Assembly (NCBI GenBank): GCA_944472135.2
Contig: OX235265.1
Span: 94,024,984-94,088,983, forward strand
Source: Trichobilharzia regenti
Taxonomy: Eukaryota > Platyhelminthes > Trematoda > Strigeidida > Schistosomatidae
Length of the DNA: 64,000 bases
Reading direction: 5' to 3'
How positions within the stretch are numbered: position 1 is the stretch's first letter; each line of letters opens with the position of its first letter. The notes below the pieces were generated by a model. It made no database searches, was not told the origin of the DNA, and worked only from the letters and a program-made list of their open reading frames with translations. This document shows positions 9,834 through 20,479 of the stretch, in pieces. The translations under genes and the position numbers were made by a program.

Positions 9834-10480
9834 TACCAAGGGAGTGAGAGATGACTACTCTCTCTCTCTCTGTGCATAAGTTTGGTCTGTGACGTTTGAT
9901 TGCAATCGCTTCAGCATATCGGAGTAGATTCGCTGTTCTTTGTATGTTTAATATTTTGAAGGATTTGGAAATTTCAACAAAATGATCCGTATCCACAGGG
10001 TGGGTGTCTGGTAATTGCACTTTGTAAATAAATATCTGCTTCCTTTTAAGCATAAGTTTCTCAGAATATGATCTGAAAACAGTGGATAGAATGCCTTCTT
10101 TCTGTCCTTCCAATGTACTTGCTGTCGCAGGTACACGTAAATTTATAAATGCAGTTGAAGGTAACATCATCAGGATACTTATCCAGTCTCGATTGCCTTA
10201 TAGAGCATGTAGTGCTGTATAGTGTCACCAGATTGGCTGCAGGTGGGAAGCATCCCTTTATAGTTCTTTTCATCCTCTTTTTAATCTTTTAAGTTACTGT
10301 TTTTCCTTTGTATGGGAGGCGAATGGAAACATTCTTCTTTTCAACTGTTGGATACTTCTCTCTCTCTCATCTCTTTCTTTGCTGTACTTTAGGAAATATC
10401 CCTTTGGGTACCCGTTTTCCTTAAGGTATTTTTCAACAAAGCTTAATTCTTCTTCTACCTTGGTTAGGCGAAGATAACTA
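9834..10480 (-). pseudogene. Penelope-like element, C-terminal part with GIY-YIG
   Basis: Minus-strand frames read 'EEELSFVEKYLKENGYPKGYF', then 'FNCIYKFTCTCDSKYIGRTERR' (GIY-YIG motif, here IYKF...KYIGRT), then after a frame change 'LRYAEAIAIKRHRPNLC' and a stop. This order is that of Penelope-like retroelements: the end of the reverse transcriptase, a GIY-YIG endonuclease, and a conserved C-terminus. Frame changes and stops show it is inactive. An S1 SINE lies immediately downstream. Confidence 0.7.
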
Positions 10481-10709
10481 ATGAGAACCTGTGAAATAGA
10501 ATGGTCATATCATTTTATATACTTCAAATCTGGTCTTTCTTTCTCTATCGAAATCAAAATTGTTTCCCGAGTGGAACATATGACTTCAAGCTTCAGCTTT
10601 AAAGTATCAGTAGCAGGAGTTTTATTTCCATGGGAGGTGGGGTGAATTTCTAGTCTGTAAACCAAACGTCCTTCTCTTTTCAGGGTTTACTACAACCCAG
10701 TTAAGCGAG

Positions 10710-10795
10710 TGTTTATTTTGGGCGGCGAAGTGGTTGGTCGGGGGTCGAACCGCAGACTGGCAAACATTCTACCCTAATTCACCAACAACGCAAAT
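10710..10795 (-). repeat. Degenerate tRNA-like SINE head
   Basis: 'GGTCGGGGGTCGAACC' and '...CACCAACAACGC' resemble the plus-strand view of a S2-type SINE head (box B and 5' end). Body not recognised. Confidence 0.35.
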
Positions 10796-10931
10796 AATAA
10801 TAATGATAAAAACATACACACTGTTAACATATTACTTATTTGAATAGAATAGGATAATCTTTTGCTGTAAGTCTATTGGACAAAATAACAGTCTCTTATT
10901 ATTTAATCACCAGTATTAATTTAGGAGTAAA

Positions 10932-11843
10932 ATGACAATAGATTCTCACCCTAAAATAAGTGGTGGGACATCATACTCTGTAGTCACCAGGGCTTCAGCC
11001 AAACTGGGCAAACAGGTGAAGCTGATGGACTCACGCATACCGGTTTTGAAGACCAGGGCTGATATTCCCAGCTCGTACAAATTACCTATGTCGCCACAGT
11101 CCTACAGTGAAGCTGTGCAAAGTCAGCCAAGTGGATGTGGCTCCACCCCTGTTAACATGACTAGGTTAACAGATCCGAGTGGGAAAATTGCACTAAGTGA
11201 GAACTGCATAACACCCATCCCCATGGTAGACCATGAAACAAATAGGAAGGCCAAAAAGAAACGTTCACGACGTCGCAAGACGACAAGAACGCTCCCCAAG
11301 AAGGCAGACGACTGCAAGGTCTGCGCTTCTGTTGTCGAACAAGCAGACTCTGCTTTCGAATGTAACTTTTGCAAGCGATGGGTGCATTGCAGATGCGACA
11401 ATGGGGTACCAAAAGCATATTATGACTTTATGCGTAGAAACCCATGCCAATGGTTCTGGTACATATGCCCGAGTTGCCGTCCTGATGTAGCCTCGCGTAG
11501 TCCTTTGAAAACTAAAGATGGTGCAGAAGTAGCGGGGAAAAATATGAAACGTTCGACCAGCACCAATCCGGAAATTAGTACAAATGCGCGTAAACCGGGG
11601 ATACCAAAATCCTCACTGGTTAAACCTGTAACTCTTGACATAACCGCTCCAGACACAGAGGCTGGAGAACCACGGGTCTCCGTCGTTGGAAAAAGACCCC
11701 TCTCGTCTGCCAGTAATATTGGCCACAGCACTGAGACACAAAAAATACCCAGTCGCACCAGACGAACCAAAACGGTCTTAAAGGATATCACAAATGTGCG
11801 AGGACCGAGCCCAAGCCCACGGTTAGTAGATCAAATTGTGTAA
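10932..11843 (+). CDS. CR1-like ORF1, N-terminal part with PHD finger
   Basis: 303 codons from ATG. Residues 105-125 are strongly basic (KAKKKRSRRRKTTRTLPKK). Residues 128-182 form a PHD-type C4HC3 finger: C128, C131, C144, C147, H152, C155, C179, C182. Such fingers occur in ORF1 of several CR1 lineages; ORF1 products bind the element RNA and may contact chromatin. The frame stops at 11843, but the neighbouring frame continues directly with 'NCVILFNVPDCSSSLLKDRALF' at ~11830, so the stop reflects a frameshift and the protein was longer. Ser/Pro-rich linker at 190-300. Confidence 0.75.
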   Translation: MTIDSHPKISGGTSYSVVTRASAKLGKQVKLMDSRIPVLKTRADIPSSYKLPMSPQSYSEAVQSQPSGCGSTPVNMTRLTDPSGKIALSENCITPIPMVDHETNRKAKKKRSRRRKTTRTLPKKADDCKVCASVVEQADSAFECNFCKRWVHCRCDNGVPKAYYDFMRRNPCQWFWYICPSCRPDVASRSPLKTKDGAEVAGKNMKRSTSTNPEISTNARKPGIPKSSLVKPVTLDITAPDTEAGEPRVSVVGKRPLSSASNIGHSTETQKIPSRTRRTKTVLKDITNVRGPSPSPRLVDQIV

Positions 11844-12620
11844 TCCTCTTTAATGTACCAGACTGTAGCAGTAGTCTGCTGAAAGATAGGGCCCTATTTG
11901 ATCAGGAACAGTGGTCCATCTTGAGTAGCACACTGGGTTTGGACATCCAACCAGTAAATCTATGCAGATTGTACAAGGGCACTGCTGCACCTGAAGGCAA
12001 ACCATCCCCACTGAGGGTAACATTGGGCTCTACTGAGGATGTTGAAAAAGTGTTACTGGCTTCTCAAGTCCTTTCTATAGGGAGGGCCTGTAACATACGC
12101 GTTAAGCCAGACAGGCCGTGGAAGGAAAGACAAATGGCGAGGGAGTCGCCAGAGCTCATTCCTTCTGCCTCCATGGTTGTGCATGGCATTCCCGAACTGG
12201 TAACTGGGAACGCCTGCGAAAAGCATTGTCATGATGTACAACAATGGAGATGGTTGGCATCCCAGATGGCCCTGGGAGTTCAGGGGCTGTCTCTATTTAT
12301 AGACTGCCTCGACCCACTCATCTTATGTCAATTAACTCGCCACGTCTGTTAGCTGTCAAGTTCAGCTCCCAAGACCAGTTGACTACCGCTCTCCATAGAT
12401 GGTACGAGACCAAGGACAAGGTCAGCAAACACATTCGCTGCTGCGAGAGCCGGCCTCGCACTCAAAGGAGAGAACAAAGCGTAGTAAAAAAAATCCTCAA
12501 CCCCTAGTCACACTACAGCGGTGCAGCACGGACGATGATAGCCAGTGTCATCCGAGTGCTCCGACTGAACTAGAAGAAAAAAACGCCAACAGGCCGGTTC
12601 CTGGGGAATCGGCCAACTAG
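11826..12620 (+). pseudogene. CR1-like ORF1, C-terminal part, frameshifted
   Basis: Continues ORF1 after a frameshift: 'VILFNVPDCSSSLLKDRALFDQEQWSILSSTLGLD' then 'PSPLRVTLGSTEDVEKVLLASQVL', a segment resembling the RRM-like/nucleic-acid-binding part of CR1/L2 ORF1 proteins. A second shift near 12240-12260 moves the frame; the remaining pieces (12244-12507, 12399-12620) are basic and Ser-rich. At least two frame breaks, so ORF1 is not functional here. Confidence 0.6.
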
Positions 12621-12682
12621 TTCGTAGGATAACTCCTCAACCGATAGCCAATATCAAGTCAACTACCCCCCAATACGGGGAA

Positions 12683-14077
12683 GTGGTGAGACTGACTACC
12701 AGTTGCCTGTACAGTAATGTGAGAGGGCTAAGAGGCAAAATAGCTGAACTTAGACACCTACAATCACAACTGAACTCCAAAATCATAATACTGACGGAAA
12801 CCTGGCTAACCCCTACGGTGGCAGACAGCGAAGTCAGTATAAATGATATGGTCCTAGTCAGGCGAGATAGGGACCTGAAAGAAGGAGGTGGAGTCGCCAT
12901 ATACGTCGACAAACAGCTCAGATGTGTTCACGCGATGGACCCTCCCCTCACAGAGCTCCCTGACTCCATATGGTGCCACTTCACCGTTGGGTACTGCAAA
13001 TATCTAGTGGGCAGCATTTATCGATCACCTTCATGTGGAGCAGACCACAACCAGGTACTGCTAAATACAATCTCAGCAACTCAAGACATGGGTTATGATC
13101 AAATTGTCATAGCTGGTGACTTCAATGCCCCATCTCTTAACTTGGTGTCGGGAAAAGCCCATGATAGATTTGATCGAAATCTGCTGCATACCATCAGGAA
13201 GGCTGGATTCACTGAAAATGTCAAGATGGATACTAGATGGGGCCCTGATGGGAAGTCTTCTAGACTGGATTACGTGCTCACTAGTGACCAGCTACTAGTG
13301 GAAAACGTTCAGATCACGACTCCCATAGGTAGTAGTGACCACGCGGTCATAGTATTCGACATAGTCCTCCGCGAGCGCTTACAGTGGGACAATACACAGC
13401 CCTATCTGTGTTATAACAAAGCCAACTACACCAAAATGCGAAGACTTCTGTCTGAAGCAAATTGGCCTAAAAAATGGACAGAGCTAACAGTAGAAGAACA
13501 CTGGAGAGTGGTAAAGGAGATCATTCACCAGGCGGTCTCAGACACTGTTCCTTTAGTCACACCAAAAGCTAGGAAGCAACGATCATGGCTAAAAAGGGGG
13601 ACACAACGCCTTCTGCAGGCGAAGCGAAAAGCCTGGTTTGCGTGGCGACGATCGAAGAGTCAACCCGAACATGAAGTGTACCTTGAACTCAGGAATCGAT
13701 GTAACATACGAGTCCGGAGCGATAGAAGGACATTTCAGGGAGACCTCGCCAATAAGCTTCTCGTGAACCCCAAAAGCCTATACAGGTTTATGTCCGAAAG
13801 AAAACCGACCAACCAGGGAGCATGCAATCTAGTGGGTTCTGATGGGAAATCTCTTACTAGTCTTGAAATGGCAGAGACATTCAGCCTAGCCTTTCACAGG
13901 CAACTAAACAGTAACGAGGATATTACCCCCACAGAACATCCAGATTACATCGCAAAACCAACACGCGAAAACCGCTGGGTACATTTCAAATTACCCCGGC
14001 TATGGTACTTGCAAAATTGGGAAGGTTGGCTTCGGGAAAGTCTTCAGGTTGTGATGACATCAGACCATCTGTCCTGA
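12683..14077 (+). pseudogene. CR1-like ORF2, endonuclease domain
   Basis: 464 codons. EEP endonuclease motifs in order: YSNVRGLRGK (N12), LTETW (E39), GGGVAIYV (69-75), AGDFNAP (D146, N148), LDYVLT and SSDHAVI (S218-D219-H220). All key residues are present, so the domain itself is intact. The frame opens upstream without an ATG; codon 12683 is GTG and the true start is unclear, perhaps by reinitiation or a lost ATG. The reverse transcriptase begins in another frame at about 14000, so one frameshift separates the domains. The region 230-400 is the linker, with basic 'KARKQRSWLKRGTQRLLQAKRKAW'. Confidence 0.8.
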
Positions 14078-15123
14078 AGCAGTGTTCAGAAAGTCTCTGC
14101 CAACCCCTAAGTGATCTGTTCCAACACTCCCTTGATGTAGGGAAACTTCCATGTGAATGGAAACGAGCAATCCTATCCCCTATCTTCAAGGGTGGTGACC
14201 GGCAGAATGCGACCAGTTACAGACCAGTTGCTCTACTTCCAGTGATATCGAAGATATTGGAAAGTCTCATTGACGACCACATGAGAAAATACTTCGATGG
14301 GACTAACCTTCTTCACGAAGCACAGCACGGTTTCAGGAGGGGAAGATCCTGCGTGACGAATCTTCTACTAGCTTGGAACGATTGGACACTATCCTGGGAC
14401 AAAAAGGTACCAGCCCACGTGATCTTTCTCGACTTTGCGAAAGCATTCGACACAGTTCACCATGGTCTGCTCCTTCACAAAATAAGCAAGGCGGGTGTTT
14501 CTGGAGCACTTCTCGCATGGCTGACAGATTACTTAGGCGAGAGAGAATTCTGCACCAAAGTCAACCGCATCCGATCATCCTGGCACACCTCGGCATCAGG
14601 GGTTCCTCAGGGTTCTATCCTAGGGCCGTTGATGTTTTTGATTTTTATCAACGACCTACCCTCCCAACTAAACTGCTCTGCGCTTCTTTACGCTGACGAC
14701 GTAAAGATTTGGAGAGCAATAAACTCATCGGAAGACTCAGACAGATTGCAGGCTGACCTGCAAACTCTGGGAAACTGGGCTCTAGCTAACGGAATGCCTT
14801 TCAACCTAAAGAAGTGCAAAGTAGTGCAACTTCATTCGGGCAGGTCACAGAGTGTAAATTACACCCTTGGTGGCCAGAACTTGAGTTGTGTTCAATCAGA
14901 GCGAGACCTAGGTCTTATTCTAACAGAAAAGCTAGACACCAGTGGAAATTACTCGAGGAACGTCGCCAAAGCCTACGCAACTTTACACTTTATGCATAGG
15001 CAGCTGGGAGCTCTCACTCCCGAACTGTTCTTAAGGTTATATAAGGCATATGTGAGGCCACACCTTGAGGTGCATAATATCATTGCACCTCTGCTACTCA
15101 AAAGGGAGGGAGGGTGGCGTTAG
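14002..15123 (+). pseudogene. CR1-like ORF2, reverse transcriptase domain, truncated by unit A
   Basis: 373 codons. Reverse transcriptase motifs: PIFKGGDRQNATSYRPVALLP (60-80), AQHGFRRGRSC (107-117), FLDFAKAFDTVHH (142-154, first catalytic Asp), GVPQGSILGPLMFLIFINDLP (200-220) and YADD (230-233, catalytic Asp pair). In the LINE cycle it copies RNA at the nicked target. The last codons (REGGWR) already belong to unit A, which starts at 15105 and brings a stop. The rest of the domain resumes at 16091. Catalytic residues remain intact, so inactivation is by frameshift and insertion. Confidence 0.85.
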
Positions 15124-16090
15124 CTGATCAGTAGATATGGTGGGGGTCACTAAGGTGAATCACCCCATTCTGCAGAAACAGCAATATACAATTTGAAGGC
15201 TCGAGATATTTCTGATTTTTATGAGGGCTTAGATCTTTGTCTTGAAAAAGATAATAATGAACGCCTAGACAGATCATGCTTCTGCCTTTAAATATATACC
15301 ATTCAATCAGCCTATTGTTGAGATGCGACCATGTGGGATTTGCACAGTTTTATGGGGCATCTTATAAACTAACTTGCTGTCCATTGACTGATCTTTAAAT
15401 ACCACTTCACAATGTCTTATCTCATTCATTTTCTAATAACGTCTTTACTTGATCCTCATTATATTCCATTAAACCTAACATTTTACAGCTCTTTATGACT
15501 TATTATATTCCTACTCTCTGAAGGGTACGGTTGTACATTAAATGCACAAAAAGGTATAAAACAAAAACAACTGGCACAACTGAGGATAAATGTATTAAAA
15601 CCAAAAGTGGACATCATGATAGTACGAGATATACGTGTAGCATTATACATTGCAAATGAACGTTGTCAGCCTAGGGAGTTTTTTTTTTTTAATGCATTTA
15701 TTAATGATACTTGCACTTACCCATTTCATTACACTTTATTGATTCACCTCAGCACTTTTACTTTTCTAAAATAGCTTTCAATCCCTTGTAAACGTTGTAC
15801 TTACCTCAATATTGGTTGGTTATCGTATACCTACAACCACGGGATGAAAACGAAACGAAGTCGATTTTCCCGCTCAACCTGGAGGACAACTGTACAATTC
15901 AATAACTATACAGCCTAGTTCAGACAATGTGTATTTATATATATATCAAATATTTAACTGTTGAAACATTATTAACTTGTAGACAATCTACGATTTGAGG
16001 CTATATCATACTTGATCGTGCCTGTAAAAGTGGCATGCATTTTCATGTAAATTTATGTTTATATGAGAATATACATTATTATTATTATTA
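15105..16090 (+). repeat. Unit A copy A1, inserted in CR1 ORF2
   Basis: 986 bp from GGAGGGAGGGTGGCG to an ATTATTATTATTA tail. It interrupts the LINE reading frame: LLLK before, NILESVQRRATK after. Compared with the undisrupted relative at 18815-18850 (LLKRVANFLERVQ) about 7 bases at the junction are replaced. Belongs to sequence type I of the A copies ('CATGATAGTACGAG'). Confidence 0.9.
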
Positions 16091-16494
16091 ACATTCTAGA
16101 AAGTGTCCAGAGACGAGCGACAAAATGGGTGATCGGCCTCCACAACAAATCATATGAGGAAAGACTAAAGAAATTAGGTCTTTTCACATTTAGTTACCGA
16201 AGGCACAGGGGAGACCTCATCACCGTCTACCAAATCCTAAATGACCAGGCCCACCCAAATAAAAGCATCCTGCCATTAAGTGACTATAGGCTTCCACGAG
16301 GTAACCCGCTAAGGATAGCACACCAGAGACCAAAGACTCGAGTGCGATCACATTTCTTTTCGCTTCGTGTTTGCCGTCTCTGGAACGCTTTACCGGCGGC
16401 CGTGACTACAGCGCCTTCTCTGGAGATTTTTAAGCGGAAGCTATACAATCATGCAGAAATGCAAGGTTTGTGTCTCAGTGGCTTATCCCCATAA
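16091..16494 (+). pseudogene. CR1-like ORF2, C-terminal segment
   Basis: 'NILESVQRRATKWVIGLHNKSYEERLKKLGLFTFSYRRHRGDLITVYQILND' followed by 'LRVCRLWNALPAAVTTAPSLEIFKRKLYNH' and a stop at 16494. This is the conserved end of CR1 ORF2 proteins. It is separated from the catalytic part by unit A. Confidence 0.8.
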
Positions 16495-16940
16495 AACTTG
16501 AAACCACACTGTCAATGGATAAGCGTAAAAACTAAATCCCCACGACCTATTCTGCCTTCTCTCACTCTATCTTTTCCTTAGGTCACCTTTATTATTCCAC
16601 TTATCTCAACCTATATTACCTACACTACAACCCATTATTTTTATTCTTATTATTATTACATCTATTCTGCTTTTTATGACTACACCGAATGATCAACGGG
16701 AGTTAGGTCAAACTCCATTCACGGCAGCAATACAGTCCTAACATACTGCATACTACAAACCACACTCAACCAATCCCCGCACCACTCCTCCTGGAGTCTA
16801 CCAGAGCTAAAGCAGTCGAGTGGCGGGACTTACTACGCAGAAGCTCACCGAAGATCTGGAACCTCTACCTCACAATCAAGAAGCGAGCTCAAAGAAATCA
16901 CTGGTTTATACTAGCTCGTAATCAGGATATTGGATATTGG
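16495..16940 (+). repeat. CR1-like 3' UTR with terminal short repeats
   Basis: Non-coding. Has a TATTATTATTA tract at ~16645-16656, then a segment shared with unit B ('CGCATACTACAAAC', 'GCAGTCGAGTGGCGGGA', 'TGGTTTATACTAGCT') and ends in tandem GATATTGG motifs at about 16922-16940. Confidence 0.65.
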
Positions 16941-17444
16941 AGTACAAGAACCTTGAAATGGGTGCCGTTTTTGAATGATATTCAAGGTTAATTGGTAAGT
17001 CAAAAAATGCTAGTGAACTTTACCTTTATGTGTTAGACTAAAAATCAAAACGAAAATTATATTATTTTTTATTGATGATATGTAGATGCTGTGTAATAAA
17101 GGTAAAGGATATATTCGAATCTAAAAAGAAGCATATCCTTCAGAATGCTTAAGCATTCTAATTAGAGCAGTATTTCTCTGGTTAACTTCATAAGAATCGG
17201 TTTCTTGCCTTTGCATCTATCTTCTGCACAAAGTGGTGCTTCTGAATATTATTTAGGTATCTTTGAAGATGATAGAGTAAAGTATGCCTGAATATAAATT
17301 TTTGAGGCAATTTAGAGGCTCTGGGGACTTTTGGCCTTATTTATGGATTTTTGAGGGAAATGATGCACCTACTCGGAGGTTTTGCATTGGGTTGCTGCAA
17401 AGGTGCCCATAGTTTTCCATTTGTGTGACGACTTAGGAGAACGC
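16941..17444. other. No gene seen
   Basis: AT-rich spacer between the LINE end and the inverted-repeat element. Nothing recognised. Confidence 0.3.
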
Positions 17445-17721
17445 CCAGCTAGCATTATTTTCGGGCGCATTGCAGACTCTTCGAGGCAGACTTAGGGTTC
17501 ATTGCAGACTTGATGCGCATTGCAGACATTTTGGGCATACCTAAGGCGCATTGCAGACTTTTTGGGGCAGACCTAGGGCAAATTGCAGACTCATGGGACA
17601 GACTTAAGGCAAATTGCAGACTTTTTGGGGCAGACTTCGGGACAGTGTCCCACGTAAGTAGATCGACCCGAAGATTTTGTCCCTAAAAGTCTGTAATGCG
17701 CCCCAAAAAGATGCTAGCTGG
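17445..17721. mobile_element. Short element with ~33 bp inverted ends and minisatellite core
   Basis: The left end CCAGCTAGCATTATTTTCGG (continuing to GCGCATTGCAGAC) is an imperfect inverted copy of the right end at 17686-17721, which ends ...ATGCTAGCTGG. The interior is a minisatellite. No ORF. This fits a small non-autonomous DNA transposon, or an inverted duplication of the minisatellite unit; no clear target duplication is visible, so the class is open. Confidence 0.5.
17469..17642. repeat. ~30-33 bp minisatellite
   Basis: About six degenerate copies of a unit of the form GCGCATTGCAGACTTTTTGG followed by GGCAGACCTAGG. Every copy keeps ATTGCAGAC. Copies vary in length (30-33 bp, with one compound copy). 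Confidence 0.7.
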
Positions 17722-17851
17722 TAGTGAGCTGTGCCCGTATTGCTGTCTGGATAATAAGATAACCAACATGAATAAGACATGTCGATGTAAAGGAGTAGTG
17801 ATATCATATGGATATTTGGCTGCAATATATTGATATGTATACAGACACTGT

Positions 17852-18865
17852 TTGACTTGGAGACTCCCTTCATCAAACCAACGCTGGACACAACTAGACC
17901 ACATAGCAATAAGCTATCGTTGGCGTGGGTCGGTAGGAGATTGTCGCTCCTTCTGGAACACGTGCGTAGATACCGACCATGCACTGGTCCGCGCTCGGGT
18001 GTGCTTACGACTGAACGGACGTAGGAAACAGCTGGCGGTAAAACCATCACGTCCCCAGCTCGATCAGGAAACTAAATCCGTATTTGAGGAAGAACTAGCT
18101 AAACACATATCTGTGTTCGACAGCTGTGCTCACCCTGAAGAAGCTTGGAAAAATATCCAGGCAGCCATAGATACAGCTGTAAAAGCTGTGAATAAGGTAA
18201 ACCCAAAGGTGAGTAAAAACCACTGGATCTCCACCGCCTCATCCGAACTGATAGATGCTAGAAGACTTATTCCGGCGAGCTCCGAATTCAATGAGGAGCG
18301 AAAGCTGCACAAGAGGAAACTTACGAAAAGTCTCCGCAAGGACCGTGAACAGTGGTGGGCGACAAAAGCCAAAGAGATGGAGAAAGCTTTGAGGATAGGC
18401 AACACCAGGCAACTCTTTGGACTCATCAGGGAAACGGGTGGGAGAAGACAAATCATCAGTGAGACAATCTCGGAAAAAAATGGCACTATAATTAGCTCAC
18501 AGGATAGACGACTGGATCGTTGGAAAGAGCATTATGAGGAGCAGTTTAATTTGCCCACAGCCACGCTCAACCTTCCGAGCATCCAACACCTCCCTGAATG
18601 GGATATAGATACAGGTCCTCCGTCACTAACTGAGGTTACTAAAGCTGTCACCAATCTGAAACTAGGCAAAGCAGCGGGACCTGATGGAATGACTCCAGAG
18701 GTATTTAAGTACGGTGGAGACAGCTTACTGTCCGGATTAACTGAGGTACTAGGCAGCAAAGCATACATCAGACCGCAAGTGGAAGCGCACAGTATCATTG
18801 CACTCTCACTCCTTAAAAGAGTCGCAAACTTCTTGGAAAGAGTCCAAGGACAGGCGACAAAATGA
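17852..18865 (+). pseudogene. RTE-like endonuclease/RT fragment fused in frame to a CR1-like end
   Basis: One open frame of 337 codons (the first is not ATG-certain). Residues 1-300 are of RTE/SR2 type: 'QLDHIAISYRWRGSVGDCRSFWNTCVDTDHALVRARV' (end of the endonuclease with the D-H pair), linker, then 'LKLGKAAGPDGMTPEVFKYGG', the start of the reverse transcriptase. At about 18753 the sequence switches to 'KAYIRPQVEAHSIIALSLLKRVANFLERVQGQATK', a CR1-type segment found again without the RTE part at 22695. The frame then stops at TGA. A recombination or template switch joined two LINE families in frame. No catalytic reverse transcriptase core remains, so no activity is expected. Confidence 0.75.
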
Positions 18866-19482
18866 GTGGTGGGTCACCGAAATAAACCGTATGATGAAAG
18901 GCCAAAGAAATTAGGTCTCTTCACACTTAGCTACCGTCAGCTTAGGGGAGAGTTGATTACTGCTTACAAGATAATAAATGACCAGTATCACGCAAACAAA
19001 ATTGTTCTGACAATGAGTAGATATGGGCTCCTCGTGGAAATCCAGAGGAAGCTCATCAGAGGTGAAAGACTAGGGCGCGCTCCCACTTATTTTCACTGTG
19101 GACTCGCCGTCCCTGGAACTCCCTACCGACAGATGTAGCTACGGCACCTTCTGTGGACATCTCTAAGCGAAGGCTGGACAATAATGCAGTGACAAAAGGA
19201 CTGTGCCCAACTGGCCTATCGCCCTAGAATACCATACACTACTCATGGGCAGACAACTAAATTCGTTGCTTCACTTCCTTATATTCGCTCCCGTCCTACT
19301 CTCACACTGCTCCAACTACTACACGTATACACATTACAATTATTATTATTTATATTATATACATATATGCATATACATGTCAACTTCAAATTAAATTATT
19401 TGTCTGTTTTTGCCTGTTCTCTAAGATTTTCTGTCCTTCGGTCTGAATAACCTACACTGATTTATCTGTTATTGTTACTAAA
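18753..19482 (+). repeat. CR1-like ORF2 end and 3' UTR, near-identical to 22695-23426
   Basis: About 730 bp shared with the array segment C apart from small indels and substitutions. Encodes 'RNKPYDERPKKLGLFTLSYRQLRGELITAYKIINDQ' after a TGA that both copies share, so both derive from the same broken source. Ends next to the GGAGGGAGGG start of unit A copy A2. Confidence 0.8.
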
Positions 19483-20479
19483 GGAGGGAGGGTGGTGCTA
19501 GCTGATCAGTAGATATGGTGGGGTCACTAAGGTGAATCGCCCCATTCTGCAGGAACAGCAATATGCAATTTGAAGACTCGATATATTTCTGATTTTTATG
19601 AGGGCCTAGATCTTTATCTTGAAAAAGATAATAATGAACGCCTTGACAGATCATGCTTCAGCCTTTAAATACATACCATTCGCCCAGCCTATTGTTGAGA
19701 TGCGACCATGTGGGATGTGCACAGATTTATGGGGCCATCTTATAAATTAACTTGCTATCCATCGTCAGATCTTTACATACTACTTCACAATGTCTTATCT
19801 CATTTATTTTCTAACAACGTCATTACTTGATCCTCATCATATTCGTTAAACCTAACATTTTATAGCTCTTCATGAATTTGATTCGACTTATTCTATTCCT
19901 ATTCTCTGAAGGGTACGGTTGTGCACCAAATAAACAAAAAGGCATGAAATAAAAACAACTGACTTGAAAATAATTGTATTAAAGCGAAAAGTGGACATCA
20001 TGGTAGTGCAAACTGTACAAGAAGCATTATACATCGCAAGTGAACGTTGTCAGCCTAGGGAGTTTCCTTTATAAATGCATTTATTAGTGATACTTGCACT
20101 TACCCATTTCATTACACTTTATTGATTCACCTCAGCACTTTTACTTTTCTAAAACAGCTTTCAATCCCTTGTAAACGTTGTACTTACCTCAATATTGGTC
20201 GGTTATCGTATGCCGACAACCACGGGATGAAAACGAAACGAAGTCGATTTTCCCGCTCAACCTCGAGGACAACTGTGCAATTCAATAACTATACAGCCTA
20301 GTTCAGACAATGTGTATTTATATATATATCAAATATTTAACTGTTGAAACATTATTAACTTGTAGACAATCTACGATTCGATATTATATCCTACTTGATC
20401 GTGCCTGTAAAAATGGCATGCATTTTCATGTAAATTTATGTGTTTATATGAGAATATACATTATTATTATTATTATTAT
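19483..20479 (+). repeat. Unit A copy A2
   Basis: Type II copy ('CATGGTAGTGCAAACTGT', 'GAGTTTCCTTTATAAATGC'). Begins GGAGGGAGGGTGGTGC and ends in (ATT)n. Confidence 0.85.

Larger units (their letters stand above)
10870..16940 (+). mobile_element. CR1-like LINE, near full length, broken
   Basis: Order: short 5' region, ORF1 (from 10932), ORF2 endonuclease (12.68-14.08 kb), reverse transcriptase (14.00-15.12 kb), a unit A insertion (15105-16090), the last ORF2 segment (16091-16494), and a 3' UTR to about 16940. It ends in GATATTGGATATTGGAG, short direct repeats rather than poly(A), as is usual for CR1-clade LINEs. 5' boundary is approximate. Confidence 0.8.

Noticed and set aside
9325..9879. 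184-codon plus-strand ORF
   Set aside because: Its second half is the antisense of an S1 SINE and the rest shows no domain.
17469..17642. CRISPR-like array
   Set aside because: Copies are contiguous and degenerate without unique spacers, and the genome is eukaryotic.
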